Source of the DNA: Cyanobacteria bacterium UBA11370
Lineage (GTDB): Bacteria; Cyanobacteriota; Cyanobacteriia; Cyanobacteriales; Coleofasciculaceae
Length of the DNA stretch: 64,000 bases
Reading direction: 5' to 3'
NCBI GenBank assembly: GCA_003486645.1
Contig: DNGI01000047.1
Location: 1-64,000 of the forward strand
Below are positions 1 to 8,517 of the stretch, in pieces (within the stretch, counting starts at the first letter, position 1; every line of letters starts with the position of its first letter). The notes under the pieces were generated by a model that was not told the DNA's origin, did not search any database, and worked only from the letters and a program-made list of their open reading frames with translations. The position numbers and the translations under genes are program-made.

Positions 1-8
1 ATTCATAC

Positions 9-58
9 GTAGTACTTTCTGTCCCCTTGTCCCCCTTGTCCGCCTTGTCCTCCAAGTC
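9..58. repeat. 9-bp tandem repeat with shared flank
   Basis: Three consecutive units related to CCTTGTCCC occupy 25-51. They are preceded at 9-20 by GTAGTACTTTCT, which is also found just before the same repeat at 28041. The region lies downstream of the flippase stop codon. Related repeats recur at 8445, 28058, 51217 and, inside a gene, at 52858. Confidence 0.8.
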
Positions 59-92
59 TTTCCTATCTGCTATCTTTGACCGCAACTTGGTA

Positions 93-1424
93 TTACAACC
101 CTGTTCTTCGGCTGGTAAAAGAGCTGAAAGTCAAAGCTTTAGTCATGATCCAACCGAGTTTGCGAGCTGGGGGATAGATCAGGCATATTAAATAATCCGT
201 AAATGAATAGGAAATAACTGATGCTAGAGCTGCACCATTTTCTTGGTAATGGGGAATCAGCCAAAAATTGAGGAGAATATTCATCAGAGCGCCACAACAG
301 GTAGAAACTAAAGCAAAAACTGTATATCCTTCGGTAACAATCCAAACTCCCTTAACCCAGCCGAAAAAACCAAATACGGCTGACCAAATGTAGATTGCCA
401 ATACAGTAGCCGCCGCTGCATACTGTGACCCAAAGATGACAACAATAATCAACTTTGACAAAAATGTCATCGGTAGGGCAATCCCAAAACTTATTATTAC
501 CATTAAATTAAAAAGCTTTTGCAGCTTGTTATAGTAAATCGTCTCACTCTGCTGCTTGGATTTGACAATTGAAGGCGTAACAGAATTGACAATAGCAATG
601 GCGAAAAAATACCAAATTTCTGCGATCCGGACTCCTGCTGAATAAATTCCAACCGACTCATCGCCGACTAATTGCCCTAGCATAATCTGATCGATACGCA
701 TGTAGAGCATAATGGCTAGATTAGAAATAATTAGCGGCCAACTCTGATGCAGCAGAGTTTTGATTTGTTGCCAATTGACACGCCAACTCAGAAGGCTTTC
801 TCCCTTGACTTGATAGGCGATCGCTAACCCCACTCCACCGATAGCACTCTCTACCACTAAAACCCATGCAAAGCTAATGAGGGGAGCTTGGGTTTGGATC
901 AAGATAATTCTTGCCAATGTTGCCAGGATAAAAGCCGTATTTTTGGCAATGACAGTATATTTTGATTTAACCTGTGATTGAAACCAAAAATCAATCGTAT
1001 TGAAGGCATCAAAAAGGGTGACAGCCGCTATAATTGTGACCAGCCATAAAGTTAGTTGATCGCCAGGACGTAGCCAACCAATCATGCTAGTTGTCAAGGC
1101 TACTGTAACTAGGCTACCAATTAGTTTTAGAATTAAAGTAGTCCCTAAAATTTTATCTCTATAAGTTGGCTTGCGAACGATATCACGCACCACAATCTGA
1201 TCTAACCCCAAGCTAGCCAGCACGGCAAACAAGGCAACAAACGCACTCGCGTAGTTGAGTAAACCAAACTGTTGTGGTCCTAAATAACGGGCTACCCAAG
1301 CACCAACAATCAGTCCCATGCCCATGCGTAAAACGCGATCGCCCGACAACCACCCTATATTGGTGAGAATCTTGCGAAGCTCTGGGCTAAGTTTTTGAGT
1401 TGTTGCATTCAATTTATTCAGCAT
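93..1424 (-). CDS. Polysaccharide flippase (Wzx/RfbX type)
   Basis: This 443-residue protein is hydrophobic nearly throughout, with about twelve membrane-length segments and short charged loops. That is the usual size and layout of Wzx flippases in the MATE-like MOP superfamily, which move lipid-linked sugar units across the plasma membrane. The N-terminal region (Gly-Asp-Arg followed by a Gly-rich first helix, then ARYLGPQQFG near residue 46) is typical of the RfbX family. It starts with ATG and is the last gene of a short leftward group with the glycosyltransferase upstream. The substrate cannot be told from sequence. A Wzy-type polymerase and a Wzc-like protein lie about 13-16 kb away, so a Wzx/Wzy pathway is likely. 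Confidence 0.88.
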   Translation of the reverse strand: MLNKLNATTQKLSPELRKILTNIGWLSGDRVLRMGMGLIVGAWVARYLGPQQFGLLNYASAFVALFAVLASLGLDQIVVRDIVRKPTYRDKILGTTLILKLIGSLVTVALTTSMIGWLRPGDQLTLWLVTIIAAVTLFDAFNTIDFWFQSQVKSKYTVIAKNTAFILATLARIILIQTQAPLISFAWVLVVESAIGGVGLAIAYQVKGESLLSWRVNWQQIKTLLHQSWPLIISNLAIMLYMRIDQIMLGQLVGDESVGIYSAGVRIAEIWYFFAIAIVNSVTPSIVKSKQQSETIYYNKLQKLFNLMVIISFGIALPMTFLSKLIIVVIFGSQYAAAATVLAIYIWSAVFGFFGWVKGVWIVTEGYTVFALVSTCCGALMNILLNFWLIPHYQENGAALASVISYSFTDYLICLIYPPARKLGWIMTKALTFSSFTSRRTGL

Positions 1425-1536
1425 AATTAATAAGGTATGAAAGGAGTCAGAACGCAGGAACCAGAATTCAGAATAACGCCAGCCACGAAGGCGTAATTTT
1501 TAAACAAAGAGAGAATTAAATTGATTAGACTTCTGA

Positions 1537-2616
1537 TTACGAGTGCATCTGAATGAGTCGATTGGCGATCGCTTCAACAAAGCCATCACTGTTACGCTCT
1601 TTTACAACCATTTCGTAACCCCGTTGAGCCTGAGCTTGAGCCTCTTGGGGATTATTTAATAAATGGAGGATCGCTTGTTGTAATCCCGTCACATCTCCAG
1701 GATTAACGGTGGTTACAATGCCTAGAGTTTCAAGGTATTGGCTCATACCGCGTGTTCGGGTAACTATAACAGGTCGCCCACAGGCTAAAGCCTCATGCAT
1801 TACTGTAATTCCAGCAGCAAACTTATTTTCTACAAGGCTAATAACCACGATATCAGCATCACGATATAGCTGTACTAAATCTGGCCATTCATAGAACTGA
1901 CAGGACATATTATCGGGCAGCACTTTCGGGAATCTTTGTGACTTAGGAAGCGCATATTCTTCTTTGAGTTTCGCGGTAGAAAAACCACTAATTTTTACGT
2001 CAATATCTAAATTTTTGGTCGCTTCAGCGAGAGTTAGGTAGTCTCGTTGTTCCAACCCCACACTCATGATCAGCGGACGTGCTTTGTTGCTTGAAGCCGA
2101 ACCAGGCGTAAAAAATTTTACATCTGTTTGATCGGGGAATAACCAAACTCTTTCTTCAGATAGATGCAGGTAGCGACGCAAAAAATTAGCTTGAAGAGGG
2201 GCAGGGGTAATAAATAAGTCAATCTTGTTAGCTAATCCGTAGAGCTTCAAAGATAAGCGTGTGCGCGGTCGATCTGAATTGTGGACAACGACGGCTATTT
2301 TGGGGCGATCGCGTTTAGCACCGCAAAGTGCAGCAATAGGATATCCGATATCTTCACCAGGACAGAAAATTAAATCATCACAGGTAAGATGCTTTGATAA
2401 AACACGAGCTAAAGCCCATTGCTCTGGACTATTTGAACCTAGCTTGCCGCGTATTTTATCGATAGGTAATATCGGATTTCCCCTCGGTTTGTGGATGGTT
2501 GCTCCTAGGCGTTGGCTCAACTGCCACATACTATGTCGAGGGCATTTCCCCTGAGTGGCATCTTGTGCCATACTCTCTAGGTCAATCGCACGAATTAGGG
2601 CTATGTGGTACTTCAA
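1537..2616 (-). CDS. Glycosyltransferase, GT4-like
   Basis: This is a GT-B-fold glycosyltransferase of about 359 residues. The C-terminal half has a Rossmann-like donor domain: LIMSVGLEQRDY opens it, and HEALACGRPVIVTRTRGM is the donor-site region found in GT4 enzymes. The acceptor domain at the N-terminus is divergent. The longest open frame begins at a TTG at 2634, but a clean AAGGAG (2628-2623) lies inside that extension, six bases before another TTG at 2616. I therefore prefer 2616, giving MKYHIALIRAIDLE as the N-terminus. It is probably co-transcribed with the flippase, and its role would be adding one sugar of the exopolysaccharide repeat unit. Donor and linkage are unknown. Confidence 0.8.
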   Translation of the reverse strand: MKYHIALIRAIDLESMAQDATQGKCPRHSMWQLSQRLGATIHKPRGNPILPIDKIRGKLGSNSPEQWALARVLSKHLTCDDLIFCPGEDIGYPIAALCGAKRDRPKIAVVVHNSDRPRTRLSLKLYGLANKIDLFITPAPLQANFLRRYLHLSEERVWLFPDQTDVKFFTPGSASSNKARPLIMSVGLEQRDYLTLAEATKNLDIDVKISGFSTAKLKEEYALPKSQRFPKVLPDNMSCQFYEWPDLVQLYRDADIVVISLVENKFAAGITVMHEALACGRPVIVTRTRGMSQYLETLGIVTTVNPGDVTGLQQAILHLLNNPQEAQAQAQRGYEMVVKERNSDGFVEAIANRLIQMHS

Positions 2617-2634
2617 TGGTTTCTCCTTGTTCAA

Positions 2635-3058
2635 TGCACCTGATTGCTTTTAATCTAGATTGTGTCGGTTAAATTGTTCATCTGAACCTTTCTTTTGACA
2701 AACTTAATTATTGCCTCTCCTTGTGTCTCTCAGCTCAGGAGATAGTACTCCTATTTTGAAGAGAGATCGCTTACAAGGCAATGGGTTATCTATTTGGTGT
2801 CTGCAAAAAATATCCCGATGTGTTGCTTCTTTTTGTCGCCAATATTAAGCAACTTTGTATTCTGGGTAACATCCGTTATATACATTACCCTTGTGCTTCT
2901 AACTAGGGCGATCGCTCTTTCCAATCTGGCTCTTGATCAGACCGATATTTTTGCTTATAAGTTTAGTTTTGTAAAAAGTCTATTGACAGAAATAGTTTTT
3001 AAGTGGATTACTATTTAATTAAGAATCAATCTCGCATCTACGTTATCTTTATAAGTCA
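2635..3058. other. Divergent intergenic region
   Basis: This 424-bp A/T-rich region separates the leftward glycosyltransferase from the rightward pair that follows. An open frame at 2794-3018 starts with TTG, has no ribosome binding site and no recognisable product, and I do not count it as a gene. The region should hold promoters for both directions. Only one weak candidate is listed separately. Confidence 0.6.
2983..3014 (+). promoter_or_regulatory. Weak candidate promoter for the 3059 gene
   Basis: A perfect TTGACA at 2983-2988 is followed by TACTAT at 3009-3014. The 20-bp spacer is longer than the 17 bp expected of a sigma-70 promoter, and the -10 match is moderate. It lies 45 bp before the ATG at 3059. 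Suggestive only. Confidence 0.25.
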
Positions 3059-4060
3059 ATGACTAGTAGTAATAGCAGCGAAAAAAACTTGATCCTTGGT
3101 TTAGTCAAGGGGTATAACTTTGAGCAGATCAAACCCTTTCTTGTCTCTTTAAAGAAATCTGGCTACCAAGGTGATATAGGCTTCGTGGTATCGGAGTTAA
3201 GTCCATTAACTCTAGCTGCGCTTCAAGATTATGCCGTGAATTTATATCCGTTTAAAGAAATAAATTTTATTGTACCCTTTTTAACAAAAAGCGGGAAAAT
3301 TGAAATTCGTGCGCTTCCTCTGTATAAGCTCTTGACTAAAGCCTATTTTTTAAACCGGATCAATTATTTATGGTCAAATTTATTGGTCAATATACTGGGA
3401 GCTTTATCTCCAGAGAAGGAGTTTATTATTAAATCCAATATTACCAAAAGATTTGTCAATACGAGCTGTGTAAGATACCCACTTTATTATTTATATTTGT
3501 CACGCTATGGCCAAAACTATTCTAAGATTATGCTGACGGATGTCCGAGACGTTTTGTTTCAAAGAAATCCTTTTGATTTTGAATTCGAGGATGGCTTATG
3601 TTGTTTTCTTGAAGATGAAGGGCAAACGATTGGTTCCAGTGAAGGGAATATGGCATGGCTTCGTCAAGGATTTGGCGATCGCATTATCAGCCAGATTGCA
3701 GATAAAGGTATTTCCTGTTCAGGAACAACGATTGGCAGCCATGCTTCTATCATGCGTTATTTAGAAGCGATGGTGAATACCTTGCTCAAACTTAAAGCTC
3801 ATCCTTGGGGAATCGATCAAGGTGTTCATAACTATATTCTTTACCAAGGCTTAGTTAAAAATGTCAAATTTTATAAGAATTTTCAGGGACCTATTTTAAC
3901 AATTCATTATCTTAACGATGAAACCCTTCGGTTTGATAAGCAAGGATTCCTGATTAACGAAGATGGCAGCATTATTAATGTCCTGCATCAGTATGACCGA
4001 CTAAAGCCTGAGATCAAAAATAAAATACTTGTTTATCGGGACAGTGAATGTACAACTTGA
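3059..4060 (+). CDS. Predicted GT-A type glycosyltransferase
   Basis: A 333-residue soluble protein. The most informative segment, near residue 160, is KIMLTDVRDVLFQRNPF. An acidic Asp-x-x-Asp followed by a hydrophobic stretch and an Asn-Pro-Phe resembles the metal/nucleotide-sugar site of nucleotide-diphospho-sugar transferase-like proteins, where the Asp motif ends a beta strand. Downstream, GISCSGTTIGS and HPWGIDQGVHNYIL look like acceptor-side motifs of the same group (the WGxDQG pattern). No signal peptide or membrane helix is evident. It lies 93 bp before an acyltransferase on the same strand, both facing away from the main leftward gene block. Family placement is inference; the donor sugar is unknown. 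No good ribosome binding site precedes the ATG. Confidence 0.65.
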   Translation: MTSSNSSEKNLILGLVKGYNFEQIKPFLVSLKKSGYQGDIGFVVSELSPLTLAALQDYAVNLYPFKEINFIVPFLTKSGKIEIRALPLYKLLTKAYFLNRINYLWSNLLVNILGALSPEKEFIIKSNITKRFVNTSCVRYPLYYLYLSRYGQNYSKIMLTDVRDVLFQRNPFDFEFEDGLCCFLEDEGQTIGSSEGNMAWLRQGFGDRIISQIADKGISCSGTTIGSHASIMRYLEAMVNTLLKLKAHPWGIDQGVHNYILYQGLVKNVKFYKNFQGPILTIHYLNDETLRFDKQGFLINEDGSIINVLHQYDRLKPEIKNKILVYRDSECTT

Positions 4061-4153
4061 GTAAATAAGGTTATTTTACTGTTATTCTATTCAGAATTAC
4101 AAATGAACTCAAGCTGAAGTTAGTGATAATCTATAAATTTGACTTTATAAGCT

Positions 4154-4801
4154 ATGAATGAGAGTGAATATAAATTTAAAAAGATTATAGCATTGCTCAT
4201 TAGTGCCATCCCTTTAAATTTCTTACGAATCTTACTATACAGAATTTTGTTTAAGTATCAAATTTCTTTTTCATCTAAAATTGGACTGTTTACCCGAATA
4301 GTAGTCGATGAAGCGAGGATTGAAAATAGCATTATAAAACAATTCAATCAGTTTATTGGTCCTTATACCTTAGAAATTAATGACGGTAGCTATATTGGAA
4401 ATAGGAATACGTTTCAATGTGGCTTCTGGGTGTTTAAATTTAAGGATTATGCGAGGAAATGTAAAATCGGCAAAAATGCCTTCATCAATAATTTACATTA
4501 TATAGATACTACGGGCGGTTTTGAGTTAAAAGATAACTCCTGGATAGCCGGTCGTCAGAGTGAATTTTGGACACATGGGGCTGGTGTAGTTGATCGATCT
4601 ATTTCTATCGGAGAAAATTGCTACATTGGTTCCGGTGTTAAATTTGCACCAGGGAGCTTAATCGGAAAGAATAATTTGGTTGGTTTGGGTAGCGTTGTCA
4701 CCAAAAAAATTAATCTTGAAAATACTTTAATTGCTGGGAATCCAGCAAAAGTTGTTACAGAAAATTATATGTGGCAGCATCGATTGTCGAGTGAAGACTA
4801 G
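4154..4801 (+). CDS. Hexapeptide-repeat (left-handed beta-helix) acyltransferase
   Basis: A 215-residue protein with imperfect hexapeptide repeats characteristic of left-handed beta-helix acyltransferases. Examples are IGENCYIGSGVKFAPGS and IGKNNLVGLGSVVTKK near residues 155-195, closing with AGNPAKVV, the usual C-terminal signature of CysE/WcaF/LacA-type O-acetyltransferases. A hydrophobic N-terminal stretch (about residues 10-32) may associate with the membrane. The first rungs are irregular, so the acceptor domain is divergent. In this locus the likely job is O-acetylation of a polysaccharide repeat unit using acetyl-CoA. It follows the GT-A enzyme by 93 bp and probably shares its transcript. 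Confidence 0.8.
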   Translation: MNESEYKFKKIIALLISAIPLNFLRILLYRILFKYQISFSSKIGLFTRIVVDEARIENSIIKQFNQFIGPYTLEINDGSYIGNRNTFQCGFWVFKFKDYARKCKIGKNAFINNLHYIDTTGGFELKDNSWIAGRQSEFWTHGAGVVDRSISIGENCYIGSGVKFAPGSLIGKNNLVGLGSVVTKKINLENTLIAGNPAKVVTENYMWQHRLSSED

Positions 4802-4917
4802 GGGCTAGGGGTTATACCAATTTTCTCAATACCTGCTACAGTTGCTATTTTGACTCCCCCCCTTACTTAAAAAAGGATCAAAAGCTATATTATTATTTAA
4901 AGGTTAAAACTCATGAC

Positions 4918-5082
4918 ATGAAAACTACTATCAAGAAAGTCACTTCTGTCCTGCTTATGTGGCTGTTCACCGTTTTTGCATTTGTGATTTTGGCAGTTTC
5001 TACGGTTGTATTAGCGATCGAATCAATGGTTTCGGCAGTCTTACCACCCGCAAAAGCGGTAAAAAAAGCTAGAAAGATCTGA
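4918..5082 (+). CDS. Small single-pass membrane protein (hypothetical)
   Basis: A 54-residue open frame starts at ATG 4918 and ends with TGA 5080-5082. The translation begins MKTTIKKVTSVLLMWLFTVF, continues with a long hydrophobic stretch to about residue 32, and ends with a basic tail (AKAVKKARKI). The positive-inside N-terminus, one membrane span and basic C-terminus look like a genuine small membrane protein rather than chance, and a HIP1-like GCGATCG sits inside it. It converges with the beta-helix gene, whose stop is 2 bp away. There is no recognised family and no strong ribosome binding site. Moderate to low confidence. Confidence 0.4.
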   Translation: MKTTIKKVTSVLLMWLFTVFAFVILAVSTVVLAIESMVSAVLPPAKAVKKARKI

Positions 5083-5084
5083 CC

Positions 5085-6539
5085 TCAGAGACCAGCGAAA
5101 TACTCATAGGCTCCGATATCGTACTCGTCGTCTAAGGGTCGGGTCGAACCTGCATAATCATTAGTCACCTGAGTCACTCGGCTACCCGCCTCGATCAGAG
5201 GTGAACCTGCTTTTAGCCTGTAATCTCTTGCTGTCAAAGTACCTGGTTTAACCAGCATTGGATTAGCGTTCACATCACCATTACCTGCGCCCGATCCGGC
5301 GCTGCCTCCATACCAGGCATTGTGATGGAACTGCAAGGCAGAATCAGCAGAAAATTGGGTCATCTGAACATCATTAACCTGATAGAAGATGTTGTTAGTA
5401 AATACCGTCTTATTATGACCCGCATCCTCATCAATATTAATTAGCCCCCTTGTGCCTTTATAAAACGTGTTATTGGCAATGAGCATATTCTTCATACCAC
5501 CACCGCTTTTATAGTTGCCATAGTAGAAGCCCCACCCTCCGCCAATCACAATATTATTGATAATCTTGTTGTTTTGTAGCTGATATTTGCCGCCTTCATT
5601 CGCTACTTGAATGCCGACGGCTGGATGCCCAAAGCGGTAATAGGTAGAGTTATTTGTGGTGTAGATTAAATTTCTCTGCACCGTAGCATTGCCCACACCA
5701 TCTAGATAAATCTCCACACTATAGTTATCGTAAACCGTATTACCCGAAATCAAGATATCGGAACCCCACAAACCAATTCCCTCGCCGTGGTTTTCGTAGA
5801 CTTTATTATTAATGACCTGAATATTATCAGAACCACTGGCAGTAATGCCATTGCCCCAATTCCCACCAAAATCATTATGGGAACTGTTTTTGAGATTGGT
5901 GTGGTAAACCGTATTGCCCTCAATCAGAATATCTGTAACCTGCTTGAGGTTATCGTGTCCGACATAAATTCCTATACCGTTAATATCATGAACAACATTG
6001 TTCAGCAGCTTGATATGATTGCCGCCCCAAACCGTTAACCCAGTACGCGGGGCGTTACGAATTTCCAGGTTTTTGATGTCGATATATTCGCCACCGATCG
6101 CAATCGGATCTTTGTTTGTGGGTAGATTGCTGCCATCAATAATTGCTCTTTCTCCAGAGTAGGACTCAAACGCAATTGGGGCAGAGGCAGTTCCCTTATT
6201 TCCTATCCATATTTCCTTAGTTGGGTAGTAGGTTCCGCCACGGATATAGATGGTATCTCCAGGTTGAGCCTTGTTAGCAGCATACGCGATCGTGGCAAAC
6301 GGATACTGTTGAGTTCCAGAATTACTGTCACTACCGTTAGTTGCGACATAATAGGTATTAATTGCCATTGCCGCCTTTGGGTATTGGAGGTGAACGACTG
6401 TAATAGTAATGAAAAGGAATATACCCGTAAGCAACAGTATTTTTTGCCAGTACCTTTTCAAGGTTATTTTTTTGTTGAGCAAATAACGGAGGGAGGATAA
6501 GACATTTAGTTTGCGTAAAGATGGCTGTGTTTTAGACAT
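5085..6539 (-). CDS. Exported right-handed parallel beta-helix protein
   Basis: A 484-residue protein. Residues 1-28 are basic. A hydrophobic stretch follows (ILLLTGIFLFITITVV), then YPKAAMA, a plausible signal-peptidase site, so the mature protein should begin around INTYYV. After that comes YYVATNGSDSNSGT with PFATIAYAANKAQPGDTIYI, the DUF1565-like opening of pectate-lyase-type right-handed beta-helix proteins, then many Asn-rich rungs of the I.NN.V pattern. Such proteins include polysaccharide lyases, C5-epimerases of the AlgG type and surface adhesins. I cannot identify catalytic residues by eye. Its tandem paralogue lies directly upstream. In this locus a role in trimming, epimerising or holding the secreted polysaccharide is likely. 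Confidence 0.85.
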   Translation of the reverse strand: MSKTQPSLRKLNVLSSLRYLLNKKITLKRYWQKILLLTGIFLFITITVVHLQYPKAAMAINTYYVATNGSDSNSGTQQYPFATIAYAANKAQPGDTIYIRGGTYYPTKEIWIGNKGTASAPIAFESYSGERAIIDGSNLPTNKDPIAIGGEYIDIKNLEIRNAPRTGLTVWGGNHIKLLNNVVHDINGIGIYVGHDNLKQVTDILIEGNTVYHTNLKNSSHNDFGGNWGNGITASGSDNIQVINNKVYENHGEGIGLWGSDILISGNTVYDNYSVEIYLDGVGNATVQRNLIYTTNNSTYYRFGHPAVGIQVANEGGKYQLQNNKIINNIVIGGGWGFYYGNYKSGGGMKNMLIANNTFYKGTRGLINIDEDAGHNKTVFTNNIFYQVNDVQMTQFSADSALQFHHNAWYGGSAGSGAGNGDVNANPMLVKPGTLTARDYRLKAGSPLIEAGSRVTQVTNDYAGSTRPLDDEYDIGAYEYFAGL

Positions 6540-6564
6540 TTTGTATTCCTTTGGTAGAAAGAAT

Positions 6565-6656
6565 AAAAGTTAGATTTTATGTCTTTTGTTTCATTTATTA
6601 AACAAAAATAATGAAACAAAACCCATGAATTCATAAACGACTAAAATCTAACTTTT
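6565..6656. repeat. 92-bp nested palindrome
   Basis: AAAAGTTAGATTTTA at 6565-6579 is the exact reverse complement of 6642-6656. Inside it TTTTGTTTCATT (6584-6595) exactly complements 6610-6621. A further short palindrome ATGAATTCAT lies at 6625-6634. The element sits between the two beta-helix paralogues, in the leader of the downstream copy, so it could be a MITE-like insertion or a transcript hairpin. Confidence 0.7.
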
Positions 6657-6709
6657 GTAATAATTTTATCCCTGAACTATTGATTCCTGAATTCTGCTGT
6701 CATTGGTAA

Positions 6710-8182
6710 TCAAGTACCAGGGAAATATTCATAAGCTCCGATATCATGTCGCCGTTCTAAGGGTCGAGTTGAGCCTGCATAATCATTAGTCACTTGAGTG
6801 AGTGTACTCCCTTTGTCTCTCAAAGGCGAACCTGCTTTCAGCCTGTAATCTCTTGCGATTTTAGTACCTGGATTCACCAGCAATGGATTAGTCCTGACAT
6901 CGCCGGAACCTGCCCCCAATCCGGCACTGCCTCCATACCAAGCGTTGTGATGAAACTTCAAGGCTGGGCTAGCAGAAAATTGGGTCATCTTGACACGATT
7001 GACTTGATAGAAGATGTTGTTGGCAAATACATTGTTGGAGTGACCGCCATCTGGATCAATTCGGATTAAACCAAAGGTTCCTTTATAGAAGGTATTATTA
7101 GCGATGAGTGTGTTTCTCATGCCGCCACTTCTGCCATAGTTGCCGTAGTAGAAACCCCAACTTGCTCCAATTACAATATTATTGATAATTTTGTTATTTT
7201 GTAACTGGTTTTGGCTAACTTCATTGGCAAGTTGAATTCCAGTTGCTGGTTGTCCAAACCGATAATATTGGCGATTGTTGTTCGTGTAGATTAAATTTCT
7301 TTGAACTGTAGCATTTCTAGCATTGTCTAAGTAAATTTCCACACTGTAGTTATCGTAAACCGTGTTATTAGAAATTAAGACACCGGAACCCCATAAACCA
7401 ATTCCTTCCCCATAGTTCTCATAAACTTTGTTTCGGATGACTCGGATATTTCCAACTCCACTGGCTGTAATCCCTTGACCCCATCTACCTCCCTGATCAT
7501 TAGGAGAACTGTTGTTGAGATTAGTGTGAAAAACAGTATTACCTTGAATGAGAATATCTGTAACCTGGTTCAAGTCATTATGGCTGACAAAAATACCTGT
7601 TATGGCAGTGTCATGAACGGTATTATTTAGGATTTTGATATGCTTGCCCCCCCAGACAGCAATCCCAAATTTGGTAGATTTTAAGACCTCAAAGTTATTG
7701 ATGTTGATATACTCACCGCCGATATTGATAGCGTCAGTGTTAGGGGGTAGGTTCCTGCCATCAATAATTGCCCTTTCTCCGGGGTAGGATTGAAAGGTGA
7801 TGGGATTAGAGGCAGTTCCTCGGTTCCCGATCCATATCAGTTTGGTTGGATAATATCTTCCACCACGGACATATACAGTGTCTCCAGGTTGAACCTTGCT
7901 AGCGGCATAAGCAATTGTAGCAAACGGGCGAGTTCTAGTTCCTGGATTGCGATCGCTGCCATTCGTCGCCACATAGTAAGTGGTAATTGCCATTGCCGCC
8001 TTTGGGTAGCGCAGGTTAAGTCCTATCACTGTAGTGAAAACAAGCATACCCAGAACCAGCACTATTTTTTGCCAATTCCTTCTCAACTTCATCTTTTTGT
8101 AGAGTAAAGATCCAGCACTGAGTAATGCGCTTGCTTTGCTTAAAATTTGCTTTGTTTTAGACATTTTCTGCTCCTTTTCCAA
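6710..8182 (-). CDS. Exported right-handed parallel beta-helix protein (paralogue)
   Basis: A 490-residue paralogue of the next gene downstream; the two align almost end to end with most residues shared. It has the same plan: a basic N-terminus, a hydrophobic signal/anchor (IVLVLGMLVFTTVIGL), YPKAAMA before the mature start at ITTYYV, the YYVATNGSDRNPGT opening, and Asn-rich beta-helix rungs to a shared ending (RPLERRHDIGAYEYF). The start is ATG at 8182 (MEKEQKMSK); the second Met (residue 7) matches the paralogue start (MSKT), so initiation at 8164 is also possible and is preceded by AAAAGGAGC. Function is probably on the secreted polysaccharide outside the plasma membrane. A recent tandem duplication is the simplest origin. 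Confidence 0.85.
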   Translation of the reverse strand: MEKEQKMSKTKQILSKASALLSAGSLLYKKMKLRRNWQKIVLVLGMLVFTTVIGLNLRYPKAAMAITTYYVATNGSDRNPGTRTRPFATIAYAASKVQPGDTVYVRGGRYYPTKLIWIGNRGTASNPITFQSYPGERAIIDGRNLPPNTDAINIGGEYININNFEVLKSTKFGIAVWGGKHIKILNNTVHDTAITGIFVSHNDLNQVTDILIQGNTVFHTNLNNSSPNDQGGRWGQGITASGVGNIRVIRNKVYENYGEGIGLWGSGVLISNNTVYDNYSVEIYLDNARNATVQRNLIYTNNNRQYYRFGQPATGIQLANEVSQNQLQNNKIINNIVIGASWGFYYGNYGRSGGMRNTLIANNTFYKGTFGLIRIDPDGGHSNNVFANNIFYQVNRVKMTQFSASPALKFHHNAWYGGSAGLGAGSGDVRTNPLLVNPGTKIARDYRLKAGSPLRDKGSTLTQVTNDYAGSTRPLERRHDIGAYEYFPGT

Positions 8183-8223
8183 TTCTTCTCTACTAACGTA
8201 ATTTGCTCGTTATAAACCGAGGT

Positions 8224-8314
8224 ATGGCTAATGGCTAATGGCTAATTGCTAATGGCTAATTGTTAATGGCTAATGGCTAATGGCTAATTGCTAATGGCTA
8301 ATTGCTAATGGCTA
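8224..8314. repeat. Heptamer tandem repeat (STRR type)
   Basis: About thirteen head-to-tail copies of a 7-bp unit, TAATGGC alternating with TAATTGC, form an uninterrupted array. Short tandemly repeated heptamers of this kind are an established feature of filamentous cyanobacterial genomes. There are no spacers, so it is not a CRISPR array. Confidence 0.9.
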
Positions 8315-8404
8315 TATTGTTTATTTGCACTCTCCCATTAGTCATTAACCATTAGCTTGTCCTCTGCCCTGACAAGATAACTAGCAACTTGGGTTACTAA
8401 TGGC

Positions 8405-8502
8405 GGGGTGTGGTCAGAAGTAGTTGGTAGAGAGCAAAAACCTTCCTTGTCCCCCTTGTCCCCCTTGTCTTCTTGAACACCAAGTAATTTTGACCACACC
8501 CC
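8405..8502. repeat. 98-bp element with 12-bp terminal inverted repeats
   Basis: GGGGTGTGGTCA at 8405-8416 is the exact reverse complement of TGACCACACCCC at 8491-8502. Between them lies a copy of the CCTTGTCCC tandem repeat (8445-8470). The form suggests a miniature mobile element that has captured or carries the repeat, or a structured non-coding repeat. No clear target-site duplication is seen. Confidence 0.6.
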
Positions 8503-8517
8503 TAATAGCAATCTAAA

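Larger units (their letters stand above)
8183..8517. other. Repeat-rich intergenic region
   Basis: These 335 bp without a gene hold a heptamer array (8224-8314), a partly complementary stretch (8337-8356, CATTAGTCATTAACCATTAG type) and a 98-bp element bounded by inverted repeats (8405-8502). I see no coding sequence. Confidence 0.8.

Noticed and set aside
2794-3018. Rightward 74-codon hydrophobic ORF
   Set aside because: It starts with TTG, has no ribosome binding site, overlaps the likely promoter of the next gene and shows no recognisable family. Treated as chance.
8224-8314. Possible CRISPR array
   Set aside because: The repeats are 7 bp and contiguous, without unique spacers; no cas genes are nearby.
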